Positions 44,668 through 54,383 of a stretch of DNA of 64,000 nucleotides are shown in pieces. This DNA is from Natronorubrum daqingense (lineage in GTDB: Archaea; Halobacteriota; Halobacteria; Halobacteriales; Natrialbaceae). Location of the stretch: contig NZ_CP019327.1 of assembly GCF_001971705.1 (NCBI RefSeq), forward strand, positions 372,001 through 436,000, read 5' to 3'. A model generated the notes under the pieces. That model was not told the origin of the DNA and made no database searches. It saw nothing but the letters and a program-made list of their open reading frames with translations. Position 1 is the stretch's first letter. Each line of letters opens with the position of its first letter. Made by a program: the position numbers and the translations under genes.

Positions 44668-44775
44668 GAAGCGATAGAGGAAGTGACTCGCCGGGATTGA
44701 GCAAACCACAACGGTTTGCGATGTTCGGCGAGTTCACGATCGATGGAGCGAAGCGACAGAGGAAGTGACTCGCCG
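44668..44775. repeat. 26-bp direct repeats and a nested palindrome
   Basis: GAAGCGA(T/C)AGAGGAAGTGAC... occurs at 44668-44693 and 44750-44775 (25 of 26 identical). Within and between them a large imperfect stem pairs GTGACTCGCCG (44683-44693) with CGGCGAGTTCAC (44726-44737), and an inner stem pairs CAAACC with GGTTTG. The segment GTGACTCGCCGGGATT resembles the 3' end of the tRNA-Ala gene at 57.4 kb. It lies between aroA (divergent) and an M24 peptidase gene. Confidence 0.8.
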
Positions 44776-44783
44776 TAATTATG
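44776..44783 (+). promoter_or_regulatory. TATA-like element before M24 peptidase
   Basis: TAATTATG lies 25-32 bases before the ATG at 44808 and directly after the second 26-bp repeat. It supports the internal ATG as start. Confidence 0.45.
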
Positions 44784-44807
44784 TGGGTGCTCGACACAGA
44801 CTCTCGT

Positions 44808-45998
44808 ATGAGCGCAACCGTCGACTTCGCCCCGTTGCGAGACTATCTCGAGGCGACCGACCTGGATGGCTACTGTATCGACGCGGACGCGTCGGATTCC
44901 GACCAGCGCTACGTCTCCGGCTTCACCGCTCCCGATCCCTATCAGACCGTCGTCACTCCAGACGGTGTTCACCTGCTCGTTTCGGGACTCGAGTACGGCC
45001 GAGCGAAGACGGAAGCGGCAGCCGACTCGGTGACGCGTCGCTCCGAGTACGACTACCGAAAACTCGTCGCCGAACACGGCCCGTACGAGGCGAAGAGCCG
45101 ACTGATCGCCGCGTTCCTCGAGGATCACGGCGTCGACTCCCTCGCCGTCCCCCGGAACTTCCCGACCGGGACGGCGGACGGCCTTCGCGAGCAGGGACTC
45201 TCGGTGACGGTCGAACCCGAGGGCCTCGTCGAAGACGTTCGATCGACGAAAGACGAGTGGGAACTCGAGCAGATCCGTGCGACCCAACGTGCCAACGAGG
45301 CCGCGATGGCGACCGCAGAGGAGTTGATCGCGACGGCCGACGTGGCCGACGACGGCAGTCTGGTCCACGACGGCGAGGTGCTGACGAGCGAACGGGTCAA
45401 GACGGAGATCGAAGTGACCCTCCTCCGACACGGTTGCGGACTCGACGACACCATCGTGGCCTGCGCGGCGGACGGCGCGGATCCACACGACCGCGGCAGC
45501 GGCCCGCTCGAGGTGGACGAACTGATCGTGATCGACATCTTCCCGCGCGACAAGGAGACGGGCTACTTCGGTGATATGACGCGCACGTTCGCCCGCGGCG
45601 ACCCCGGCGACGAAGCGCGACGGCGTTACGAAGTCACGGAAGAAGCGTACGAGGCCGCACTCGAGGCCGTCGAGGCTGGCGTCACCGGCGAAGCCGTCCA
45701 CGACGTCGCCTGCGACGTGATCGAAGACGCCGGCTACGAGACCCTCCGAAGCGATCCCAGCACCGAAACCGGCTTCATTCACAGCACCGGCCACGGCGTC
45801 GGCCTCGACATCCACGAACAGCCGAGCGTCGCCCCCTCCGGCGGCGAACTCGAGCCCGGTCACGTCATCTCGATCGAACCGGGAATCTACGATCCTGCCG
45901 TCGGTGGCGTGCGAATTGAGGATCTGATCGCGGTGACTGAGGACGGCTACGAGAACCTGACCGACTACCGGGTCGGGCTCGAGCCCTCGAGCGAATAG
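44808..45998 (+). CDS. M24-family aminopeptidase (Xaa-Pro peptidase-like)
   Basis: 396 residues from ATG 44808 ([20 protein letters not shown]). N-terminal creatinase-like domain (about 1-150), then the pita-bread catalytic domain. Metal ligands are visible in [20 protein letters not shown] (two Asp), [15 protein letters not shown] (His), [13 protein letters not shown] (Glu) and [11 protein letters not shown] (Glu). It removes N-terminal residues, probably before proline. The promoter includes a TATA box after a 26-bp repeat. Confidence 0.9.
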   Translation: MSATVDFAPLRDYLEATDLDGYCIDADASDSDQRYVSGFTAPDPYQTVVTPDGVHLLVSGLEYGRAKTEAAADSVTRRSEYDYRKLVAEHGPYEAKSRLIAAFLEDHGVDSLAVPRNFPTGTADGLREQGLSVTVEPEGLVEDVRSTKDEWELEQIRATQRANEAAMATAEELIATADVADDGSLVHDGEVLTSERVKTEIEVTLLRHGCGLDDTIVACAADGADPHDRGSGPLEVDELIVIDIFPRDKETGYFGDMTRTFARGDPGDEARRRYEVTEEAYEAALEAVEAGVTGEAVHDVACDVIEDAGYETLRSDPSTETGFIHSTGHGVGLDIHEQPSVAPSGGELEPGHVISIEPGIYDPAVGGVRIEDLIAVTEDGYENLTDYRVGLEPSSE

Positions 45999-46104
45999 CA
46001 ACCGTCGCTGACCGAATAGCGATCGTCGCAATCGCTGTGAGTGCGCGCGAGCGTGGTTGCCCGCACCGCCGGGGTGACTTTCGACTGCCAAACAGAATGC
46101 CTAC

Positions 46105-47148
46105 TTAGTTGCGCTCGACGATGCGCTCGCCACCCTCGAGTCCGCAGCCTAACGCGGCGTGGACTCGCCCCTCGCCGACGACCCAATCGCCCAGACAGTA
46201 CAGCCCGACGCTCTCCGCCCGTCCCAACGGTTCCTGTGAAACCTCCGCTTCGGGCTGGGCGTACCGCCAGCACTGGTGGTCCGTCCAGTCGGGCTCGAGC
46301 AGCCGGTCGTCCTCGAGCAGCTCTGCTGTCAGTTCGGCGAGTTCCTCGAGCGTCGCCTCCGGGTCCGCGTCGGTGCGTTCGACCGACCACTCGTGATTCG
46401 CCTGCACGATCAACAGCGACTCGCCGTCGGGGACGTGGCCGGGTTTGCACTCCTCGCGGGCGAGCCACCCGATTTCGTGGTCCTTGTCGGTGTTGACCAA
46501 CGCGTAGTAGGGTCGCTCGAGCGCGAACGGATAGTGAAAGACGCCCGTCCAGATCGTTCGATACGGAACGCCGTCGATGGCTTCGACGAGCGAATCTCGA
46601 CTGTCGTGGTCCCACTCGGCCGTACGCACGAGTTCGGCCGTTTGCGGCGCTGGCGGGGTCACCACGATGGCGTCGAACGGGCCCCATCGGGTGCCGGATC
46701 CGTCCTCGAGTCGCCACGTCTCGTCGCTCGCGTTCCGACTCAGCGTTTCGACCCGGGTCTCGCGGTGAACCGTCGCGTCGGTCCGTCCGAACAGTCGTTT
46801 CGCGAGTTGTGTCACTCCGCTCTCGTACGTCCACTTGCGTTCGTCCGCGTCCCGGCCTTCCGACACCTCGCCTGTGCCATCGAAGGTCCAGATCGGCTCG
46901 CTCACGTCGGACAGCCCGTCGGTCTCGAGCGTTTCCGTGAGCAGTTCGTCGACTCGCTCGTCGCCCGATTTGACGTAGTTCGCGCCGTAGTCGTAGCGAA
47001 CGTCGCTACGGCGTCGCGTCGCTGCGCGACCGCCCAACCCGCGGGATTTCTCGAGGACAGTGATCGATGCGTCCTCGAGTCCGGCGTCGATCGCGTGCGC
47101 TGCGCCGGCAGCGGCCGCACCAGCGCCGACGATCCCGATTCTGCACAT
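46105..47148 (-). CDS. FAD-dependent amine oxidase-like oxidoreductase (renalase-like)
   Basis: 347 residues from ATG 47148 (MCRIGIVGAGAAAAGAAHAI). The dinucleotide motif GAGAAAAGAAHAI, ADP-binding EKSRGLGGRAATRR and C-terminal GLYCLGDWVVGEGRVHAAL are typical of the small NAD(P)/FAD oxidoreductases related to renalase. The substrate is unknown. A longer start is possible but adds a non-conserved leader. Confidence 0.83.
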   Translation of the reverse strand: MCRIGIVGAGAAAAGAAHAIDAGLEDASITVLEKSRGLGGRAATRRRSDVRYDYGANYVKSGDERVDELLTETLETDGLSDVSEPIWTFDGTGEVSEGRDADERKWTYESGVTQLAKRLFGRTDATVHRETRVETLSRNASDETWRLEDGSGTRWGPFDAIVVTPPAPQTAELVRTAEWDHDSRDSLVEAIDGVPYRTIWTGVFHYPFALERPYYALVNTDKDHEIGWLAREECKPGHVPDGESLLIVQANHEWSVERTDADPEATLEELAELTAELLEDDRLLEPDWTDHQCWRYAQPEAEVSQEPLGRAESVGLYCLGDWVVGEGRVHAALGCGLEGGERIVERN

Positions 47149-47242
47149 AGTGGATCTGCATTCGGGGCGGACGCCCAAGTACTGTCGGCCGGTGTGTTCG
47201 ACACCGCGATACTGGTTCAGAACGCGAGTGTGGACGTGGCGC

Positions 47243-47974
47243 TCACAGTTCGTAGGCCATCATCACCTCGTCGACGCACTCGCCGTCGATTTCGTAGTGG
47301 TCGCGGCGGATGGCCTCGGTGTCCCAGCCGTGGACGGTCAGGAACTCGAGGGCGCGGTCGTTGGTGATCGGGACGCTGTTGTACACTTTCCGGTAGCCGT
47401 TGGCTTCGGCCCACTCGATTCCGCGGGCGAGCAGTTTCGTGCCGATGCCGTTGCCGCGGTAGGCCTCGCGGACGCCCACCGTTTGCTGGGCGGTCCCCTG
47501 CATCGGCTCGACCTGCGGCAAGTCGAGGTGCGTCCAGCCGACGACCTCGCCGTCGACGCTCGCGACGAAGAACATCCGCGATTTGACGGCGTTGTGTCTG
47601 CTCACTGAGTCTTCGTAGAGCAACTCCTCGGCGATGGTCTCCGCGACGACGTACGTTTCCGCCGCCGTCACGTCTCGAATCGTCTCGATGAGGCCGTCGA
47701 AGTCGTCCTGTCGCCCCGGTCGAACGAGGAAGGAGAGGTCGTCGATCTCGTACTCCGTGATCGCCCCGAACTCGAGGGAAATCTGGAGGGTTCCGCCGTC
47801 TTCTTCCAGATAGCCGTCGGATTTGAGTCCTTCCAGGTGATCTCGAAACTCGTCGGTCGGGAGCGACACGACGTCCAGTAACTTGTGTCGCTTGACGGTT
47901 CCGTTCCGTTCGACGTACTCGTAGAGTTGTCTGCTCGCGTCCGACGAAAAGGTCGGTCGCTCGATCGCTCCCAT
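47243..47974 (-). CDS. GNAT acetyltransferase with N-terminal winged-helix-like part
   Basis: 243 residues. Residues about 1-75 (RQLYEYVERNGTVKRHKLLD, LEGLKSDGYLEEDGGTLQI) look like a winged-helix domain. Residues about 80-243 are the GNAT fold with acetyl-CoA loop VGVREAYRGNGIGTKLLARG and the closing NSVPITNDRALEFLTVHGW. It may combine DNA or substrate recognition with acetylation. Substrate unknown. Confidence 0.83.
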   Translation of the reverse strand: MGAIERPTFSSDASRQLYEYVERNGTVKRHKLLDVVSLPTDEFRDHLEGLKSDGYLEEDGGTLQISLEFGAITEYEIDDLSFLVRPGRQDDFDGLIETIRDVTAAETYVVAETIAEELLYEDSVSRHNAVKSRMFFVASVDGEVVGWTHLDLPQVEPMQGTAQQTVGVREAYRGNGIGTKLLARGIEWAEANGYRKVYNSVPITNDRALEFLTVHGWDTEAIRRDHYEIDGECVDEVMMAYEL

Positions 47975-48148
47975 AGAGTCAGTACGACGACCACTGATTT
48001 AGAACTTGGGCGTTGCTACCATACCACTGACAGCCGAGCGACGGATGTGGTGACTGAACGCCCTCCTGCAACCGAACCAACTGCACGGACACTCACGCGA
48101 GACAATCGATCGAACGCCTTTTGCGACGCCGGGCGGTAAGAGCGACCG

Positions 48149-48946
48149 ATGGACGTACTGATCGTCGGTGCGGGGGCGATGGGGACGTGGTTCGGCCGGG
48201 CGATCGACGCCTCGGTCACGTTCACCGACGTGGACGCCGACGCCGCAACCGCCGCAGCCGATGCAGTCGGAACCGACGCCGAGACGGCCTCCCTCGAGGA
48301 GACGGACAGCTACGACGTCGTCTGTCTCGCCGTGCCGATGACTCACGCGACGGATGCGATCGCGACTCACGCCGGGAGAGCGGACGACGCGATCGTCGAC
48401 GTCTCGGGCGTGATGGGGCCCCCACTCGAGGCGATGGCGACGCAGGCACCCGACATCGAGCGCGCGAGTCTCCACCCGCTGTTCGCACCCGAGCGCGCAC
48501 CGGGTTCGATCGCGGTGGTTCGCGACGACGCCGGATCGACGATCGACGCGCTGCTCGCCGACCTCGAGGGCCGCGGAAACGACCTCCTCGAGACGACGGC
48601 GGGAGAACACGACGACGCGATGAAATCGGTGCAGGCCGCGACGCACGCCGCCGTACTCTCGTTCGCGCTGGCGGCCGATCCAGTTCCCGAGGGATTCCAG
48701 ACGCCGATTTACGACGGCCTTCGGACCTTAGCCGAGCGGGTTACCGACGGCACGCCGCGAGTGTACGCCGACATTCAGGACACCTTCGACGGTGCCGACG
48801 CCGTCGCCCGTGCTGCTGCCGAGATTGCCGAGGCCGATCCCGCGGAACTCGAGTCGCTGTACGACGAGGCGTCTCGACGGTGGCACTCTCCGGAGTTCGG
48901 GGACGCTGACTCGACGGCCGACTCGGGCGACGGTGATCGCGTATGA
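48149..48946 (+). CDS. tyrA: prephenate dehydrogenase
   Basis: 265 residues. NAD-binding motif MDVLIVGAGAMGTWFGRAID, then VDVSGVMGPP and LHPLFAPERAPGSIAVVRDD, which resemble the haloarchaeal prephenate/arogenate dehydrogenases. It makes 4-hydroxyphenylpyruvate on the way to tyrosine. It is the third aromatic-pathway gene of the window and overlaps the next gene by 4 bases. Confidence 0.85.
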   Translation: MDVLIVGAGAMGTWFGRAIDASVTFTDVDADAATAAADAVGTDAETASLEETDSYDVVCLAVPMTHATDAIATHAGRADDAIVDVSGVMGPPLEAMATQAPDIERASLHPLFAPERAPGSIAVVRDDAGSTIDALLADLEGRGNDLLETTAGEHDDAMKSVQAATHAAVLSFALAADPVPEGFQTPIYDGLRTLAERVTDGTPRVYADIQDTFDGADAVARAAAEIAEADPAELESLYDEASRRWHSPEFGDADSTADSGDGDRV

Positions 48947-50586
48947 GCGACCAGCGCGACGCGGTCCGATCGAACGCGAAGTACCTGCGCAACGTGCGCC
49001 CGGTCGATCCCGAGGAGATCTGCGAGTACATCGAGGGCAACCCGCACCCGGCAGTCGTTCGCCAACTCCTCCGCGAGGAAGCGGCGAGCCTCGGACTACT
49101 CGAACAAGACGACGAGACGTTCGTTCCCGTCGACGACGAGCCGGTAGAGCCGAATCGCGGACCCGTCGAGAGAGTTCCCGAAACCTACGAACGCCGACTC
49201 GAGGACCTGCTCGTCGAGCGCTACGGCGTCAATTGGCACGAGGACGCGACAGGGGACTTGCTCCGCTCGACGATCCGACGGTTCAAAGCGAGTTACCTCG
49301 AGCGCGACCCCGTCGAGTACGACGAGGACGTCGCGGCGGGCTACGCGATCTACCACCTACCGGGATACTACGCCGCCGTCCAGTACGCCCTCGACGACCT
49401 GGCCGAACGCGGCCTCCTCGGGCGACGGTTGCGCGTGCTCGACATCGGCGCGGGCGTCGGCGGCCCCGCCCTCGGCCTCTGTTCGTACCTGCCCGACGAC
49501 GCCCTCCTCGAGTACCACGCCGTCGAGCCGAGTGCCGCGGCAGACGTCCTCGAGTCGTTGCTCGAGGAGACCGGCCGAAACGTACACGCGACGATCCACC
49601 GGTCCACCATCGAGTCGTTCGACCCGACCGACGTCGTGGGGGAGGACGGTGGTGATGAAGGAGGAAACTCGGACAGATTCGATCCGACCGCCCCGGACGA
49701 CGGCTTCGATCTCATTCTCGCGGCGAACGTGCTGAGCGAACTCGAGGATCCGACCGCCGTCGCGCGCGACGCGCTCGAGTGGCTCGCGCCCGACGGCACC
49801 CTGCTCGCGATGGCTCCCGCAGATAAGAACACGAGCACGCAGTTGCGAGCCGTCGAACGCGACCTCGAGGACGACCGCGTCTGGTCGCCAGCCCAACTGG
49901 GAGCCGCTGAGGACGGGGCGAGAGAGCGTGGCGAAAGCGACGATGGCGATCGACCCGAGGCTGGTGGAACGGACGGCCGCCGTGACGGTGACGGTGACGC
50001 CGACCGCCGCGGACTGGTCACCGTCTACGGCCCCACGGTTCGACTCTGGCCGGGCGAGCGGCCCACAGATCGGGGCTGGTCGTTCGACGCGCGACCGGAC
50101 CTCGAGGTGCCGTCGTTCCAGCGAAAACTCGACGAGGCGACGCCGGGCGACGACGAGGAGCACGCACCCGGCGAGTTCGTCAACGTCGACGTCCAGTTTT
50201 CGTCTTCCCTGTTGCGTCTCGACGGAACGCGACGAATCGACGTCGCCCTCGAGACCAGCGACTGGGCGAAGATGGCCGAAATGGAGCGCCACGTGACCAA
50301 TCGAATCGACATCGCCGCCGCAAAACTCAGCCGTTCGCTGAGCGAGGACGAGAATAGCGGGTACGACGCCTCGAGCACGAATCCGCTGTTCAAGATCAGC
50401 GACGGTAGCGAGTCGACCGACCACTACGCCGTCCTCACGTCGGAAACGTCGCTCAATCGGCCGCTGCTCGAAGCGGAGTACGGCGAAGTCTGCACGTTCG
50501 AACAGGTACTCGCGCTCTGGAACGACGACGAGGAGGCGTACAACCTGGTCGTCGACGAGCAGACGATCGTCGACCGAATCGGCTGA
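48943..50586 (+). CDS. Rsm22-like methyltransferase
   Basis: 547 residues. N-terminal helical region (VRQLLREEAASLGLLEQDDE). Methyltransferase core with VLDIGAGVGGPALGL (motif I, about 163-180) and a LILAANVLSELEDPTAVARD segment. C-terminal beta part after an acidic Gly/Asp-rich insert (about 325-350). Like Rsm22, small-subunit rRNA methyltransferase relatives; the zinc or Fe-S Cys motif of mitochondrial Rsm22 is not obvious. It overlaps tyrA by 4 bases (ATGA). Confidence 0.75.
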   Translation: MSDQRDAVRSNAKYLRNVRPVDPEEICEYIEGNPHPAVVRQLLREEAASLGLLEQDDETFVPVDDEPVEPNRGPVERVPETYERRLEDLLVERYGVNWHEDATGDLLRSTIRRFKASYLERDPVEYDEDVAAGYAIYHLPGYYAAVQYALDDLAERGLLGRRLRVLDIGAGVGGPALGLCSYLPDDALLEYHAVEPSAAADVLESLLEETGRNVHATIHRSTIESFDPTDVVGEDGGDEGGNSDRFDPTAPDDGFDLILAANVLSELEDPTAVARDALEWLAPDGTLLAMAPADKNTSTQLRAVERDLEDDRVWSPAQLGAAEDGARERGESDDGDRPEAGGTDGRRDGDGDADRRGLVTVYGPTVRLWPGERPTDRGWSFDARPDLEVPSFQRKLDEATPGDDEEHAPGEFVNVDVQFSSSLLRLDGTRRIDVALETSDWAKMAEMERHVTNRIDIAAAKLSRSLSEDENSGYDASSTNPLFKISDGSESTDHYAVLTSETSLNRPLLEAEYGEVCTFEQVLALWNDDEEAYNLVVDEQTIVDRIG

Positions 50587-50652
50587 CGGTGGCAGATACC
50601 GTCGGTACGACAAAGCGGTGGGCTTTTCGTACCCGCCTTCGACTCGAGTGGT

Positions 50653-51465
50653 ATGAGCGACTCCCTCGAGATCCTGTTGACGAACGACGACGGGATCGAC
50701 AGCACGGGAATCCGGGCGCTCCACGATGCCCTGGCGGCTACCGCGGACGTGACCGTCGTCGCCCCGGCGACGGACCAGAGCGCCTGCGGACGATCGATCT
50801 CACACGAGGTCGACGTCGACGAGCGCGAACTCGGGTACGCGGTCCACGGAACGCCCGCCGACTGCGTCGTCGCCGGAATGGCCGAACTTTGCCCCGATCC
50901 CGATCTGGTCGTCGCGGGCTGTAACAAAGGAGCGAACCTCGGCGAGTACGTCCTGGGTCGGTCGGGAACGATCAGCGCCGCCGTCGAGGCTGCCTTCTTC
51001 GACGTGCCCGCCATTGCGACTTCAATGTACGTCCCCATCGACGACACGCCCCTCGGCGAGGTCGCCCTCGAGCCAGACGCGTACGCGGAAGCCACTCGAA
51101 TCACGACGTACCTGGCCGAGCACGCACTCGAGGTCGGCGTCTTCGACCACGCGGCGTATCTCAACGTCAACGTACCCATCGCCGACGGCGACCCTGCTCC
51201 GGTCGATATCACGGACCCCTCGAAACGCTACGAGATGGACGCCGAACGCGATGGCTCCCAGATTCACATGAAAGACCTCATCTGGGAGTCCATGGATCCC
51301 GAGACGATTCCGGATCCAGAGGGGACAGACCGTCGAGCCGTCGCTGAGGGCCGAATCAGTATCTCGCCGTTGACCGCCCCACACTCGACGAACCACCACG
51401 ACGCGCTCAGCGCACTCGCGGAAACGTATCACGAATCCGTTGGGTCGCCGGCACGCCAACAGTAG
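50653..51465 (+). CDS. surE: 5'/3'-nucleotidase SurE
   Basis: 270 residues. The N-terminal LLTNDDGIDSTGIRAL carries the metal-binding D12/D13 pair. DQSACGRSISHEV and GCNKGANLGEYVLGRSGTIS complete the active site. It dephosphorylates nucleoside monophosphates, in stationary-phase or salvage roles in other organisms. Single gene with a 66-base gap from the upstream gene. Confidence 0.95.
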   Translation: MSDSLEILLTNDDGIDSTGIRALHDALAATADVTVVAPATDQSACGRSISHEVDVDERELGYAVHGTPADCVVAGMAELCPDPDLVVAGCNKGANLGEYVLGRSGTISAAVEAAFFDVPAIATSMYVPIDDTPLGEVALEPDAYAEATRITTYLAEHALEVGVFDHAAYLNVNVPIADGDPAPVDITDPSKRYEMDAERDGSQIHMKDLIWESMDPETIPDPEGTDRRAVAEGRISISPLTAPHSTNHHDALSALAETYHESVGSPARQQ

Positions 51466-51530
51466 CGGTTCGATGTGCAGAAGGCACCCACTACCGAACT
51501 GATATGTATCGGGATGGTGAAGCGATACGT

Positions 51531-51761
51531 ATGACGAGCGTCGAGATCGAATACTGCGTCCCCTGTGGTTTCCTCGAGCGTGCCGAGGCGCTCCAACACG
51601 CGCTGTTATCGACGTTCGGCGAGCAACTCGAGTCAGTGACGCTGCGGACCGGTGTGAACGGAATCTTTGCCGTCCGCGTCGACGACGAACTCGTCTACGA
51701 GAAGAGCGAGAGCGCATACGATATCGACGAAATCGTTCGTCGGGTGCGTGCTCGACTATGA
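51531..51761 (+). CDS. SelT/SelW/SelH (Rdx) family thioredoxin-like protein
   Basis: 76 residues from the ATG at 51531; a TATA-like GATATGTATCG lies about 20-31 bases upstream. It has the CxxC redox pair C9/C12 in YCVPCGFLERAEALQHALLS, replacing the Cys-Sec of selenoprotein W. The strands VTLRTGVNGIFAVRVDDELV and a helix finish the fold. It probably acts as a small redox protein; partner unknown. Confidence 0.85.
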   Translation: MTSVEIEYCVPCGFLERAEALQHALLSTFGEQLESVTLRTGVNGIFAVRVDDELVYEKSESAYDIDEIVRRVRARL

Positions 51762-51963
51762 CTCGAGTCCGAGACGGCCATCGGAATCGCTTCGGGAATG
51801 TGATAACTGACTTGCGGGTCGCAAGGTCGTCGCTATTCGACGACGGTAGCATTACGATAGTCATACCATACTGAGCCGCGAGCGAGAGTAGTAAGAAATG
51901 AGACAGGAACACGAGGCAAATGCGCGCACACACTGCGAGGAATTTCACCGCTGGTGATCGACA

Positions 51964-52350
51964 ATGGTATTCAAAACACTCTGGACACGTCTTTCGTCGG
52001 TCTGGTCGGCCACCTCGACTGGACAATCGGGAGACGATAACTCCACAGCAGGCGAATCGGACGATTCGAGCGACGAAACACTGAGTTACGCGGAGGAGAT
52101 CGAATACGGCGTCGACGAACACGACCTTCCAGACGAGGATAAAGTCCTCAGGTTGCTCGTCAAACGCGGCGGTCGCGTCGACCGATCGACCGTCCTTCAG
52201 GAGACCGGGTGGGACGACACCTACCTCGAGGAGGTCATCGACAACATGGAAGACGACGGCCAGGTCAGTGCGATCACCGTCGGCCGCAAGCGGGTCATCT
52301 GTCGGCGTGGTTTCGAACCGAAAGGCTATCGCTCGCATCTCAACGAGTGA
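51964..52350 (+). CDS. winged-helix regulator with acidic N-terminal region
   Basis: 128 residues. Residues about 1-50 are Ser/Asp/Glu-rich. The C-terminal half is a winged helix: DEDKVLRLLVKRGGRVDRST, LQETGWDDTYLEEVIDNMED, then the wing VSAITVGRKRVICRRGFEP. It matches the haloarchaeal DUF7343-like regulator type (from memory). Target unknown. Confidence 0.75.
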   Translation: MVFKTLWTRLSSVWSATSTGQSGDDNSTAGESDDSSDETLSYAEEIEYGVDEHDLPDEDKVLRLLVKRGGRVDRSTVLQETGWDDTYLEEVIDNMEDDGQVSAITVGRKRVICRRGFEPKGYRSHLNE

Positions 52351-52673
52351 GTCGGCCGTCAATACGTACGCGAGACCGTCACGAGTACGATTCGTTTCTC
52401 CGACTCGAGTAGCGATTGCGCTGACCGACTCCCTCGGTGAGGTGTCTCGAGCGAGCGCGAGCAGTGTTCTCGTCTCGGAGGCAACTCGCGTATCTCGGGT
52501 CGCGGAGACAAATCCCAGTCGTGAGTATCGGTCTATTTGCCGAACGAAGTGGTATGAAGATCGACAGATACCACGGTCCAAGGACGGGGAAAATCGATAT
52601 AGGCAATCGATGCACCCCCACTCCGGCGTATTAAGGCCCAATTCATTTCTCTCGAACAAACCACGGTAACGGT
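52351..52673. other. non-coding stretch
   Basis: 323 bases between the winged-helix gene and the DUF1328 gene. It contains a TATTAA element at 52629-52634, about 40 bases before the next ATG, which may be its promoter. No gene is supported. Confidence 0.6.
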
Positions 52674-52820
52674 ATGTTAGAACTCGCACTGTTGTTCTTC
52701 GTAATCGCGCTCATCGCCGGCGCACTCGGTGCCGGTGGCGTCGCTGGGTTGAGTATGTCCATCGCAAAGTGGCTCGTCCTGATCTTCCTCGTCCTCGCCA
52801 TCATCTCGCTGCTGCTGTAG
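52674..52820 (+). CDS. DUF1328 (YtjA-like) small membrane protein
   Basis: 48 residues, [20 protein letters not shown] onward, ending in [11 protein letters not shown]. Two hydrophobic helices separated by a short GLSMSIAKW turn, an exact match in layout to DUF1328 proteins that I recognise. It is a membrane protein of unknown function, common in halophiles and many bacteria. Confidence 0.85.
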   Translation: MLELALLFFVIALIAGALGAGGVAGLSMSIAKWLVLIFLVLAIISLLL

Positions 52821-53013
52821 CACTCGAGTGGGCGAGGGGGCGATCGCCGCTGCACTCTGGACACGGAAATCAGGGTCGACGTCGCCGGTCGGTCGGTCGG
52901 TCACAGCGGTCGGAATAGCGTGCACTGTTCAGCGGTCAGTGAGCCACCCCTATCAGCCAAACCGATAGCTAGTTGACGGCCTCCAACACGGTACATCGAC
53001 GGTGGGACTCGAG

Positions 53014-53325
53014 CTAGCTGTACGCACAGGTCGACGACTGGCGCTCGAGCGCGAGGTCGGTTCGACAGAGGACGCCATCGACGAACAGTCGGCCGTCACT
53101 CGTTACCGTCACTTCGTGATCGGCGACGTCGAATCGAAACGTCCACGTTCCGGTGTTACAGGCCGCCAGCTCGCTCAATATCGTCGGATTGATGTACTCG
53201 TAGAGGGTGTATTCGACCTCCTCTAACTCGAGTCGGTCGGCCTCGGCAAGTGCTTCGACGATGTCGATGATAATCTGTTCCTCGTGGTCCAGTGATCCAC
53301 CGTGTCGACGCGTATGCGACGTCAT
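53014..53325 (-). CDS. HalOD1 output-domain protein
   Basis: 103 residues from the ATG at 53325 (MTSHTRRHGGSLDHEEQIII). It matches the haloarchaeal HalOD1 domain: IVEALAEADRLELEEVEYTL, YEYINPTILSEL, then the TFRFDVADHEVTVTSDGRLF strands. HalOD1 is a small output module often alone or attached to response regulators; its binding partner is unknown. Confidence 0.85.
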   Translation of the reverse strand: MTSHTRRHGGSLDHEEQIIIDIVEALAEADRLELEEVEYTLYEYINPTILSELAACNTGTWTFRFDVADHEVTVTSDGRLFVDGVLCRTDLALERQSSTCAYS

Positions 53326-53896
53326 CGACAGACACCTCCAATCGATACTCGCCGTTCGTTTTCCCGATTCGGCAGGCCGTCGAGTCCCCAACTTCCCCAC
53401 TCGATTGCGGCGACGTCGCCTTCCGTCGATCGGACTCGAGTGACCATCATCAACCACTCGTAGGGCCGTATACGCTCTGGAGGGCATACTGTCGGCTGCT
53501 GTCGTGAGACGAGCCGTCGTGGCACGTCCACCCCCGCGTACCCGACTCCACGCCCACAGCCCAGAAACTGACTGGTCATCGTTACAGAAACGTCGACTAT
53601 CGGACCAATATTAACTAAGTAGTCACTACAGGGAGTCGATTCTTCGCTTGTAAACGAGTACGTCGTCCCTGACACAATTTACCGGGGGTAGACTTATCAG
53701 GGGGGCAGAATCGTATCGGTTTTCGTTACGATCACAGACCTACCCTCCTCGGCAGATGAACGTGCTGAGGGACCTCAATACATAATCATTCGATTCATTG
53801 GGAATTCGCAGACGGCGTTTTGCCTTCTACTCTTATGGCAACAATTTTCCAAATAGAAACATTCATTCTGGTCCTCTTCTATCCAACAGCGTAGCA
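53326..53896. other. non-coding stretch
   Basis: 571 bases between two divergent small genes. It includes AT-rich patches (53605-53625, 53690-53710 and 53775-53800) suitable as promoters of the neighbours. A 117-codon minus-strand open frame here has no recognisable family and is not called. Confidence 0.55.
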
Positions 53897-54169
53897 ATGG
53901 CGCACAACGACGACGTATCACGTGTGCTTGCCGCATGTGGTGCGTGTAGCTCAGTGTATGCAGCCCGACAGTGGCCAAACGGTGATATCCGAATCATCGG
54001 CCAACAAGGATGTTCTTGTGGCGGAGAGTCCTTCGAACTCGTCGACGACGAATCATCACTCGATATCGAATCTCCATCCGACGCCGACTCACCGACGAAT
54101 ACTGCGTCCCCGACGGACATCGACTCACCCACAGACACCGAGTCGCCGACAGACACCGAGATGGAGTGA
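53897..54169 (+). CDS. small zinc-ribbon-like protein with Ser-Pro-Thr-Asp repeats
   Basis: 90 residues from the ATG at 53897. Residues about 12-45 contain two Cys pairs, CGAC and CSCGG (LAACGACSSVYAARQWPNGD), consistent with a zinc ribbon of a type I have seen in haloarchaeal hypothetical proteins. The C-terminal 30 residues are repeats of SPTD/SPSD (five to six copies), disordered and acidic. Function unknown. Confidence 0.7.
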   Translation: MAHNDDVSRVLAACGACSSVYAARQWPNGDIRIIGQQGCSCGGESFELVDDESSLDIESPSDADSPTNTASPTDIDSPTDTESPTDTEME

Positions 54170-54383
54170 CGAGTATCCAATTCCACCCGCGTTCGTTCTC
54201 AGTCGATCACGATTCACACTCGGGACGATTGGTTACTGGATAGCCCCGTGCCCGCCACTTCCGTGTTACGTCTGTCGTCTCGTTTCTCCTCGAATCTCGA
54301 TGACAACGAAGGACGGAAGCCTTAGTACGCCAGCCCTGCGGTCCTCTAGTAATGCGTCTACGCACCGACTCGAGGTGGTGTCG

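Noticed and set aside
53322-53675. 117-codon minus-strand frame upstream of the HalOD1 gene
   Set aside because: No family, no promoter fit and poor amino-acid composition for this genome; it overlaps the start of the HalOD1 gene.
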